Below, piece after piece: positions 53,814-61,291 of a DNA stretch of 64,000 nt (the stretch's first letter is position 1; each line of letters starts with the position of its first letter). The position numbers and the translations under genes were made by a program. The stretch is from Persicimonas caeni. GTDB taxonomy: Bacteria; Myxococcota_A; Bradymonadia; Bradymonadales; Bradymonadaceae. A model generated the notes under the pieces. The model did not search any database and was not told where the DNA came from. It saw only the letters and a list, made by a program, of their open reading frames with translations. The stretch spans positions 3,995,074 to 4,059,073 of the forward strand of contig NZ_CP041186.1 of the NCBI RefSeq assembly GCF_006517175.1, given 5' to 3'.

Positions 53814-55568
53814 ATGAGTTGGACTTGTCGGATCTCTACAGCTTTTTTGACGATCATCGTCGTTTCACTCCTCCTGCCCACCACCGCCTCGGCCTTCTGC
53901 GGCTTCTACGTCTCCGGCGCCAACGCCGACCTGTACAACAACGCCACCATGGTCAGCCTGATGCGCGAGGGAAAGCGCACGGTGCTCTCCATGCAGAACA
54001 ATTACGAGGGCCCGCCCAAAGACTTCGCGATGGTGGTGCCCGTGCCGGTGGTGCTCGAGAAAAAGCAGGTCAAGACGCTGCCCGACGACGTCTTCGCCCG
54101 CCTCGACCAACTCACCGCGCCGAGGCTCGTGGAGTATTGGGAGCGCGACCCGTGTGAAGTTCGGAAGAAGAAAGGCAGCCTGTTGCTCGATCTTGGCAGT
54201 AGCGGTCGCGGCAGCGCGGGCATGCAGTTCAGCGTGCCGGCCAAGGCGAAGGTCAAGGTCCACGCGCAGTTCAAGGTCGGCGAGTACGATATCGCCATCT
54301 TGAGCTCGACCGAGTCGACCGCGCTCGAGAAGTGGCTCAAACAGAATAAGTACAATATCCCCAAGGGCGCCGCCCCGTACTTCAAGCCGTATATCCAAAA
54401 CGGCCAGTACTTCTTTGTGGCCAAGGTCGACGTCAAAAAGGTCAAGTTCGAGGACGGCGAGGCCGTGTTGTCGCCGATTCGCTTCCACTACGACAGCGAC
54501 GACTTCGTGTTGCCGGTCCGGCTGGGCCTCATCAACTCGAAGGGCGTCCAAGACCTCATCGCCTTCGTGCTCGCCAAGGGCCAGCGCTACGAGGTGGCGA
54601 ATTACCCGAACGTGACCATCCCGACGAACGTGGTGGTCAACGAGAAGGCCAAAAAGAACTTCGGCGGGTTCTACAACGAGCTGTTCGACAACGTCTTGAA
54701 GGAGAATCCCAAGGCGGTGGTCACCGAGTACAGCTGGAGGACGTCGACTTGCGACCCGTGCCCGGGCCCGCCGCTTCGCAACAAGGACCTGATGACCTTG
54801 GGCGCCGACGTGCTGACCGCGGCGATGCTCGACAAGGCGGCCGAGCAACGTGAGGAGGCGCGTAAAAAATCGGGGAGTGTCGCGCCCGCGCCGCGACGCC
54901 GCGTCGTCCACCAAAACTGGGTCGTCACTCGCCTGCACGCCCGCTACAACAAGCACACGCTGGGCAAAGACCTCGTCTTCAAGAAGGCCAAGCCCATCGT
55001 CGGCGGCCGCGGCATGCCCCAGGGCGCCGAGGGCACATTCAGCGAGAAGGGCTCGAAGCAGGCCAACGTCAACAACTTCCAGGGCCGCTATATCAAGCTC
55101 AATCACTGGGCGGGCGACGTCGACTGCGAAAACCCGCGCCGAGGCATCTGGGGCGGGCCGGGCGGCCGCGGCAAGGCCAAGGCCGACGCCGCCAAAGACC
55201 TCGCCTTCGACGCCCCCAAGTCGAAGCTGGCGCTGTCCAAATACGTCGAGGAGAAGAAGGTCGCCGGTTTGAAGAAGGACGTCGCCAAGTACAACAAGCC
55301 GGTGGGCGACGTCTTGCCCTCGACGGGCGCCGAGTCGCCAGAGAAAGACGATCCCGAGAAAACCAAACCAGCGAAACCCAAAAGGGACAAAAACGACGAC
55401 GAGTCGTCGATGCTCCCGGCGTCCGGCGAGGACTCGGCGCGCGCCCAGACGGCCGCGTCGGGCGGCTGCGCCGGCCCGGGCGGGGCGTCCGAGGCGGGGA
55501 TGCCGCTCATCGTTCTGTTGCTCGCGCTCGGTGGGTTGGGGCGGGTTTTGTGGGGGCGGGAGCTTTGA
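53814..55568 (+). CDS. DUF2330 protein with C-terminal sorting-like tail (copy 2)
   Basis: This 584-aa paralogue of the preceding protein shows high identity through the domain (FCGFYVSGANADLYNNAT, then YFKPYIQNGQYFFVAKVDV). It differs in the linker near residue 120-145 and in the pre-tail region, which is Lys/Pro/Asp-rich here. The tail is GGCAGPGGASEAG, a hydrophobic LIVLLLALGGLGRVL, and WGREL. The start at ATG 53814 has a clear GGAGGG site; the frame upstream runs through the repeat and is not coding. Both copies are probably exported and retained at the envelope. Confidence 0.9.
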   Translation: MSWTCRISTAFLTIIVVSLLLPTTASAFCGFYVSGANADLYNNATMVSLMREGKRTVLSMQNNYEGPPKDFAMVVPVPVVLEKKQVKTLPDDVFARLDQLTAPRLVEYWERDPCEVRKKKGSLLLDLGSSGRGSAGMQFSVPAKAKVKVHAQFKVGEYDIAILSSTESTALEKWLKQNKYNIPKGAAPYFKPYIQNGQYFFVAKVDVKKVKFEDGEAVLSPIRFHYDSDDFVLPVRLGLINSKGVQDLIAFVLAKGQRYEVANYPNVTIPTNVVVNEKAKKNFGGFYNELFDNVLKENPKAVVTEYSWRTSTCDPCPGPPLRNKDLMTLGADVLTAAMLDKAAEQREEARKKSGSVAPAPRRRVVHQNWVVTRLHARYNKHTLGKDLVFKKAKPIVGGRGMPQGAEGTFSEKGSKQANVNNFQGRYIKLNHWAGDVDCENPRRGIWGGPGGRGKAKADAAKDLAFDAPKSKLALSKYVEEKKVAGLKKDVAKYNKPVGDVLPSTGAESPEKDDPEKTKPAKPKRDKNDDESSMLPASGEDSARAQTAASGGCAGPGGASEAGMPLIVLLLALGGLGRVLWGREL

Positions 55569-55869
55569 GCGCCCTTGCCTCTCGAGCGGTCCCCTTAGCC
55601 TCGCAGACAGCGCTCGGCACTTCCCCATGCGCTGGAAAACGCGCTGGGGAAGGGGATTGCAGGCAAGGAAAGTGGTTCATAGGTGCAATCCCCCTCCCCA
55701 GGCCGCTTTTCAGGACCAGGGGAGGTGGCGGCGTGGCGTAGCCATAGCCGCCGGAGGGGCCCCCTCAGCCAGCAAGGGACTCCAGCACGACCCACCGTTG
55801 GCAAATCCACCCAATTTCGGGTATCAACACCCCACCAATTGACGTGTTGCTGTCCCCGGTGGAGTTGCC
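55569..55869. repeat. Family F repeat region
   Basis: From 55600 to 55763 lies a mosaic of GCGCTGGGGAAGGGGATTGC and AATCCCCCTCCCCAGG segments, inverted with respect to each other around AGTGGTTCATAGG. Part matches 17207-17265, and the AGTGGTTCA core resembles the family E core. The last 60 bases hold the upstream region of the next gene (GGTGGAG site). Confidence 0.7.
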
Positions 55870-56667
55870 ATGAATTGCTCTCGCTTGCTGTCCCTCGTCT
55901 GCCTGATTGCTGCCAGCCTCGCCTTTACGAGCACCGCATCGGCCCAATCGAAAACTCGCGTCGACCTGTCGGTGGGCATCAAAGGAGGCGCGGCGATGTC
56001 CGCGGTCACCGAGGTGCCCAACCTGACCCCCGAGCAGTGGACGCGCTACGGCGCGCGCGACGACGTCTCCGGGTTCTTCGGCGCCTTCGGCGTCGGCGCC
56101 GCCGCCGGGCTCGCGCTCGAGGCGCGTGCTTGGGAGGTGCTGGGGCTGGAGACCGGCTTTTACTACTCGCAGGACCACGCCACCGGCTGGCTCGACAAAG
56201 AGCACGCCACCTCGAACACCAACCTCGGGCGCATCTACTCCGAGCAGGAGACCAGCGCGCTGCACATCCCGCTCTTGCTCAAGGTCAACGCCAAGACCGA
56301 GATGATTAAGCCCTTCTTCGGGCTCGGCCTGGAGTTCGTCCTGCAGCAAGACAGCGACCTGAGCTACCGCACCGACGACCGCGCCGTGGAGCCCTTCGAG
56401 CGCGAGTACGAGCGGCGCAACCGCATCGAGGAGTCGAGCTACACGCTGCTGCAAATCACCACCGGCATCGAGATCGACCTGGGCGAGGTGCGCATCCCCA
56501 TCGAAGTGCGCGCCGGCTACAACCTGGGCTGGGACGAGACCTTCAACGCCCGCGTCGACCCGCGCCAGCAGGACGACGGGAGCTACTTGCTGTTCTATAA
56601 CGGCGAGTATCTGGGGAACTTCGGGTTCTTTACGGGTGTGATGTATGACTGGGATTTGATGATTTAG
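55870..56667 (+). CDS. Outer-membrane beta-barrel protein (porin-like), unknown role
   Basis: This 265-aa exported protein has a signal peptide ending STASA, then alternating beta-strands of the OMP beta-barrel type (VDLSVGIKGGAAMSAV; ETGFYYSQDHATGW; LHIPLLLKVNA; IPIEVRAGYNLGW). It ends FTGVMYDWDLMI, where an aromatic-rich final strand fits insertion by the BAM machinery. Length and plan fit the PorT/outer-membrane beta-barrel group. No ligand is suggested. A GGTGGAG site precedes the ATG. Confidence 0.8.
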   Translation: MNCSRLLSLVCLIAASLAFTSTASAQSKTRVDLSVGIKGGAAMSAVTEVPNLTPEQWTRYGARDDVSGFFGAFGVGAAAGLALEARAWEVLGLETGFYYSQDHATGWLDKEHATSNTNLGRIYSEQETSALHIPLLLKVNAKTEMIKPFFGLGLEFVLQQDSDLSYRTDDRAVEPFEREYERRNRIEESSYTLLQITTGIEIDLGEVRIPIEVRAGYNLGWDETFNARVDPRQQDDGSYLLFYNGEYLGNFGFFTGVMYDWDLMI

Positions 56668-56676
56668 GGCATTGAA

Positions 56677-56865
56677 GGCGTAGCTTTTTGGCGCCCCCCA
56701 TCCGCCTCGCGCTACACCGCGCGCTCGGCACCTTCCCCCAGGGGAAGGGATGTCCCTGCGGAAAGCTACGTGGTTCAGAGGTGCTAAGGCAGCCCTTCCC
56801 CACGGGGAAGGTGGCTCGCGCGCCTTACAGCGCGAGACGGATGGGGGGTGCCGCGAAGCTACGCC
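56677..56865. repeat. Family E palindromic element, copy 2 (189 bp)
   Basis: It begins GGCGTAGCTTTTTGGCG and ends GCGAAGCTACGCC, with the same inner palindromes as copy 1 at 11993-12176 (CACCTTCCCCCAGGGGAAGG; GCCTTACAGCGCGAG). Here it starts 9 bases after a stop codon and supplies none. The rest of the gap to 56971 holds the upstream region of the cyclophilin gene. Confidence 0.9.
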
Positions 56866-56971
56866 CTGCTTTCCGCAGAGGCCCACCACCCCAGTTGACG
56901 AACGCCCCCACAAACGCCACATTACCCCACACTCGGAAGTATCAACCTCAACAACCCAAGAGGACACACCC

Positions 56972-57538
56972 ATGAGCACCCTCAAGAAATTCGACGAAAC
57001 CCCGTCCGATTACGTCTCCGGCGATGGCGAGCTGCACGCCATCCTGCACACCAACCACGGCGACATCGACGTCAAGCTGTTCGAAGACCGCGCCCCGAAG
57101 ACCGTGGCGAACTTCGTCGGTCTGGCGACCGGTCAGCGTGAGTACAAAGATCCGGGCACCGGCGAGTGGACGACCGGGTCGTACTACGACGGCATCATCT
57201 TCCACCGCATCATCGACGGCTTCATGATCCAGGGCGGCGACCCGACCGGCACCGGTCGCGGCGGCCCTGGCTACAAGTTCGAGGACGAGTTCCACCCGGA
57301 GCTTCGCCACGACTCGGCCGGCAAGCTGTCGATGGCCAACGCCGGGCCGAACACCAACGGCAGCCAGTTCTTCATCACCCTGGGCGCCACCCCGCACCTC
57401 GACGACCGCCACGCCGTGTTCGGCGAGGTCGTCGGCGGCATGGACGTGGTCCAAAAGATCGGCTCGGTGCAGACCGGCCGCGCCGATCGCCCGGTTAACG
57501 AGGTGGTGATCGAGAGCGTCGACGTCAAGCGCGTCTGA
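56972..57538 (+). CDS. Peptidyl-prolyl cis-trans isomerase, cyclophilin type
   Basis: This 188-aa cyclophilin catalyses prolyl isomerisation in protein folding. Family motifs are [36 protein letters not shown] (with the catalytic Arg), [35 protein letters not shown], and [20 protein letters not shown]. There is no signal peptide, so it is cytoplasmic. ATG 56972 has AGAGG upstream. An in-frame extension to 56750 lies in the family E repeat and was rejected. Confidence 0.95.
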   Translation: MSTLKKFDETPSDYVSGDGELHAILHTNHGDIDVKLFEDRAPKTVANFVGLATGQREYKDPGTGEWTTGSYYDGIIFHRIIDGFMIQGGDPTGTGRGGPGYKFEDEFHPELRHDSAGKLSMANAGPNTNGSQFFITLGATPHLDDRHAVFGEVVGGMDVVQKIGSVQTGRADRPVNEVVIESVDVKRV

Positions 57539-57615
57539 TCGCGCACGGGTCTGATAGTGTAACGGTGCCGCCGCCGCCCACGACTGGCGACAGGAGGCGG
57601 CGAGTGGAGGAGACG

Positions 57616-58338
57616 ATGAGCAACGCCCTTTCCAAGCTTCTGGCCGCAGGCCTTCTAGTCGCCTTCGGCGTCTTCGTGCCGGCCTCCTCGCAGGCCGAGG
57701 GGTTGGCGCTGGGCGCCAAGGTCGGCGGCAACTGGAGCTTGTTGAGCAAGCCGTCCGATCCGGCCGGTGAGCCCTCGCTTTTGAGCGGCTCGGCCTTCGA
57801 CGGCATGGGCTTTCTCGTCGGCGGCACCGTTCACTATCCCCTCGTCGAGACCCAGGGCGCCGTGCTCGAGTTCGAGGGCGGCCTGCTCTTCAGTCGCCAC
57901 TCGGCGATGGGCTTCGAGCAAGATCCCGAGACGGGCAACCGGCGCGACGTCACCCTGCAGGCCAATATGCTGCGCGTGCCGCTGCTCGTTCACCTTCGCC
58001 GCGGCACCGCCGACACCCCGGCCAGCGGCTTTCGCCTCGGCGTCGGCCTCGAGCCGATGCTCGGCCTGCAGAGCGGGGCCATCGTCGATCCCGGCCCCGA
58101 AAAGCTGCACACCACGCCCACCTCCCATCTGGGCGCCACCGTCGCGCTCGGCTTCGACTACCAGGCGAACCCGCAACTGAGCATCCCCCTCGAGTTCCGC
58201 GCCACGTGGGACCCCTTCGTCGCCGACAACACCGTCGAGCGCTTCGACGACTTCAACACGTCGAACGACCCGGGCAACTACCAAGTCGCCTACAACTGGC
58301 AGTTGTTCTTCATGACCGGCGTGCGATGGCAGTTGTGA
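57616..58338 (+). CDS. Outer-membrane beta-barrel protein, unknown role
   Basis: This 240-aa exported protein has a signal peptide ending SSQAEG. Beta-barrel strands follow (GLALGAKVGGNWSLL; AVLEFEGGLLFSRHSAMGF; FRLGVGLEPMLGLQSG), ending with an aromatic-tipped FMTGVRWQL. It resembles the preceding OMP in size and plan but not in direct sequence. ATG 57616 has GGAGGAGA 5 bases before it; an earlier in-frame start was rejected. The stop is followed within a few bases by the family B repeat. Confidence 0.78.
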   Translation: MSNALSKLLAAGLLVAFGVFVPASSQAEGLALGAKVGGNWSLLSKPSDPAGEPSLLSGSAFDGMGFLVGGTVHYPLVETQGAVLEFEGGLLFSRHSAMGFEQDPETGNRRDVTLQANMLRVPLLVHLRRGTADTPASGFRLGVGLEPMLGLQSGAIVDPGPEKLHTTPTSHLGATVALGFDYQANPQLSIPLEFRATWDPFVADNTVERFDDFNTSNDPGNYQVAYNWQLFFMTGVRWQL

Positions 58339-58344
58339 GGGAGC

Positions 58345-58653
58345 ACAAGAAGAGTAAAGGAGCGAAAGAGTAAAGGAGCGAAAGAGTAAAAGAGTGAAAG
58401 AGCGAAAGAGTTGAGGCAGCGAAAGAGTAAAAGAGCGAAAGAGTAAATAAGCAAAGAAGCAAAACTCCCCCATTGCCTTTGTGGGACGCGTTGGCATGTT
58501 CAGCACGTAGCCCGACTTCACCCGTTTACTTCTTCACTCTTTTACTTTTTCACCCGTTTACTTCTTCACCCGTTCACTTCTTCACTCGTTTACTTCTTCA
58601 CTCTTTTACTTTTTCACTCGTTTACTTCTTCACTCCCTTTCACTTCTTCACCC
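58345..58653. repeat. Family B strand-asymmetric repeat, large copy
   Basis: A purine arm made of GGAGCGAAAGAGTAAA units (58345-58464) and a pyrimidine arm of TTTACTTCTTCAC and CTCTTTTACTTTTTCACCCG units (58514-58653) flank a 50-base non-repetitive core. The pyrimidine arm ends 8 bases before the ROK kinase ATG, leaving no Shine-Dalgarno site. Similar units occur at 8126-8216 and within the glycosylase gene. Confidence 0.85.
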
Positions 58654-58660
58654 TCTTGCC

Positions 58661-59623
58661 ATGTCCTTCTACGCTGGCTTCGACATCGGCGGCACGAACG
58701 CTCGCCTCAGTCTCTTCGATGATTCGTGGCAGGTTTTGGCCGAGGCGCGCGAGAGTGTGCGCGAGGCGCTGACGCCCGAGGAGGTCGGGCAGGCGATGCA
58801 TCGCATGCTCGAGGACGCCGGCGCCGAGGCCGGAGTCGACCCGGCGAGCCTCGCCAGCGTGGGCGTGGGCATCGCCGGCCAGCTCGACGCGACCGGCTCG
58901 GTCATCATCAACGCGCCCAACCTGGGCTGGCGGGATATTCGCTTCGCCGACATGCTCCGCGAGGAGCTCGAGGAGGACTTCGGCCAGCTCGATATCCGCA
59001 TCGTCAACGACCTGAGCGCGCTGTTGTGGGGCGAGCATTGCAAAGGGGCGATCACCGACGCCGACAACGTCTTGGCCGTGTACGTGGGCACCGGCGTGGG
59101 CGGGGCGATCTTGTCGAACGGCGAACTCATCAACGGCGCAGGCGGCAAGGCCGGCGAGATCGGTCACGCCAAGGTCGTGCCCGGCGGCCGGCTTTGCGGG
59201 TGCGGGCAGCGCGGCTGCGTCGAGGCGTACGCGGGCGGTGTCCACCTCGAGAGGATGGCCGCCGAGATCGCCGAGCCCGAGGGGCTCGACGCGGTGCTCC
59301 GACCCGGCGAGGCCATCACTGCCGACCTGTTCGAGGCTGACAAACTCGCCGCAGAGGGCCACGAGGCGTTCGACGAGCTGTGGGAGAGGGCCACCGACTA
59401 CCTGGCCCTGACGATGGCCAACGCCTGCACCCTGCTCAACCCGGCCGTACTGCTGTTGGGCGGCGGCATCCTCGACAACCTCGACGATTTCCGCGGGCGC
59501 GTGCTCACCAAAGTGCCCCCGCTGGTGCTCGAATCCGCCCGCGACGACCTCGAGATCCGCTTCCCCGAGTTGGGCGACGAGGCCGGAGTGTTCGGTGCCG
59601 CGAAGCTCGCACGAGGCACATGA
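58661..59623 (+). CDS. ROK-family sugar kinase (glucokinase-like)
   Basis: This 320-aa kinase has the ATP-phosphate motif FDIGGTNARLSLFD at the N-terminus. GVGIAGQLD and VGTGVGGAIL follow, then the ROK signature GEIGHAKVV and the zinc motif CGCGQRGCVEAY (about 179-190). Glucose or N-acetyl-sugar phosphorylation is likely. No Shine-Dalgarno site precedes the ATG, because the family B repeat runs up to it. The stop overlaps the next gene's start (ATGA), so the two are coupled. Confidence 0.9.
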   Translation: MSFYAGFDIGGTNARLSLFDDSWQVLAEARESVREALTPEEVGQAMHRMLEDAGAEAGVDPASLASVGVGIAGQLDATGSVIINAPNLGWRDIRFADMLREELEEDFGQLDIRIVNDLSALLWGEHCKGAITDADNVLAVYVGTGVGGAILSNGELINGAGGKAGEIGHAKVVPGGRLCGCGQRGCVEAYAGGVHLERMAAEIAEPEGLDAVLRPGEAITADLFEADKLAAEGHEAFDELWERATDYLALTMANACTLLNPAVLLLGGGILDNLDDFRGRVLTKVPPLVLESARDDLEIRFPELGDEAGVFGAAKLARGT

Positions 59624-61044
59624 GTCGTATGTCATCTAGCGAACCCAGCCAAACCTCCGGCGTCGTCCTCACGCGCGGCGCAGGCGGCGAGCTCGAACTC
59701 TTCTGGGCGCGCAGGCCGCACGATGCCGGCTTTATGGGCGGCTTCTTTTCGTATTTCGTCGGTCGCGTCGAGCGCGAAGATCACTCGACGCCCCTCGACG
59801 TCGACGAGGGCGAGCTCGCCGTCGCGCGGGAGTTCTACGCGGCGGCGACCCGCGAGCTCTTCGAGGAATCGGGGCTCAACTTCGAGGCGAGTCGGCTCGC
59901 GCACCTGGGCGGCTGGCGTACGCCGAGTTGGCTCGACGAGGATTTCTACACCGAGTTTTTCTGGCTGCACCTGAGCGACGAAGAGTGCGAGCGCCTCGGG
60001 GTCGACGAGCTCCATAAGAAAGTCGACCGCGACGAGATCGCCTTCTCGGAGTGGATTCGCCCCGAAGACGCGCTCGAGCGCTGGAGCACGGGGCGCGCGC
60101 CGATGACGCCGCCGCTCGTGGCCGTGCTCGACATCTTCGCGCACACGCCCCTCGACGAGGTCGCAGGCGAGCTCGACCGGCGCCGCGACGCCCACAGGCG
60201 CGACGCGCCCATGGAGATCGTCGGCGGCCTGAGCGTCCTGCCCCTCGAAACGGCGACCATCCCGCCGGCCACGCATACCAACTGCTATTTTGTGGGCGAC
60301 GAGCGCTTCGTGGTCATCGACCCGGGCTCGGCCGACGACGCCGAGCTCGAGCTCCTCTTCGGCGCGATCGATGGTTTCCTGGAGCAGGGGCGCGGGCTGG
60401 CCGCTGTGGTGCTCACGCACCACCATCGCGATCACGTCTCCGGGGTGTCGGCCCTCGTCGAGCGCTACGACGCCGAGGTCTGGGCGCATCACGAGCTGGT
60501 CGCTCGCCTCAAGGACTTGCCGGTCGACCGCGAGCTCGAAGACGGCGAGGCGATCGAGCTCGGCCCGGACACGTTGACCTGCCTGCACACGCCAGGTCAC
60601 GCCCCTGACCACCTGTGCCTGTTCCACGAGCGCACGAAGAGCGTCATCGCCGGAGATCTGGTCGCCTCGAAGGGGACGATCGTCATCAACCCGCCCGAGG
60701 GCCACGTCGGCCAGTACATGGAGAGCCTGCGGCGTATCCGCGAGCTCGGCCCGCGCACCATCTTTCCGGCCCACGGCTGGGCGATCACCGACCCGCGCGG
60801 GCGGCTCGACTTCTATATCTCCCACCGTATGAAGCGCGAGCGCGGCATTCTCGAGGCGCTCAGGCGCGCCTCGACGTCGGTCACGCCCATCGACCTCGTC
60901 CCCGAGGTGTACGACGACGTCCCCGCCCACGTGTGGCCGTTGGCCGCGCGCAGCCTGCTCGCCCACCTGGTGCATCTGGTCGAAGAGGATTTCGCCGAGA
61001 CCGATGGGCAGAAGTTTTGGGCCACCGAGAATTTGGGCGGGTAG
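59620..61044 (+). CDS. Nudix / metallo-beta-lactamase fusion hydrolase
   Basis: This 474-aa protein joins two hydrolase folds. Residues of about 1-190 are a Nudix domain (FFSYFVGRVERED, then the box with ATRELFEESGL). Residues of about 205-474 are a metallo-beta-lactamase domain with HxHxDH as THHHRDHVSG, a later His in TPGHAPDH, Asp in IAGDLVASKG, and PAHGWAI. The C-terminal helical part resembles LACTB2-type enzymes. Such fusions could act in succession on a nucleotide or acyl-CoA derivative, though the substrate is unknown. It overlaps the ROK kinase stop by 4 bases. A frame extension upstream is a shadow. Confidence 0.9.
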   Translation: MSRMSSSEPSQTSGVVLTRGAGGELELFWARRPHDAGFMGGFFSYFVGRVEREDHSTPLDVDEGELAVAREFYAAATRELFEESGLNFEASRLAHLGGWRTPSWLDEDFYTEFFWLHLSDEECERLGVDELHKKVDRDEIAFSEWIRPEDALERWSTGRAPMTPPLVAVLDIFAHTPLDEVAGELDRRRDAHRRDAPMEIVGGLSVLPLETATIPPATHTNCYFVGDERFVVIDPGSADDAELELLFGAIDGFLEQGRGLAAVVLTHHHRDHVSGVSALVERYDAEVWAHHELVARLKDLPVDRELEDGEAIELGPDTLTCLHTPGHAPDHLCLFHERTKSVIAGDLVASKGTIVINPPEGHVGQYMESLRRIRELGPRTIFPAHGWAITDPRGRLDFYISHRMKRERGILEALRRASTSVTPIDLVPEVYDDVPAHVWPLAARSLLAHLVHLVEEDFAETDGQKFWATENLGG

Positions 61045-61069
61045 GGTGTTTGTAAATCGAAGAGCATGT

Positions 61070-61197
61070 CTTGCAGGGATCGTTGCGCCAGCTACATAGG
61101 CATCTAAGGACATAGGGGCTGCGAGTTGGAGGCTCGGCACGATACGCAACCCTTATGTCCTTAATTGCTTATGTAGAAGGCGTTGCGCCCCTGCAAG
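61070..61197. repeat. Family A palindromic element, copy 2
   Basis: The 85-bp core, 61092-61176, runs from CTACATAGGC to GCTTATGTAG and matches copy 1 at 7421-7505. The pairing extends outward here: CTTGCAGGG at 61070-61078 and CCCTGCAAG at 61189-61197 form an outer stem. It lies after the Nudix/lactamase fusion and before the TPR gene. Confidence 0.85.
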
Positions 61198-61291
61198 GCC
61201 ACCGATAAAAGCCAGATCCAACTTGTACCCGCGCATCCAGCGCACAAATTTGTTAAAGTAGTTGCGTCAACGCCTAACCGCGCAGAGGACT

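Noticed and set aside
58345-58653. Purine/pyrimidine repeat as a coding region
   Set aside because: Frames are low-complexity only and the arms are inverted copies of each other.
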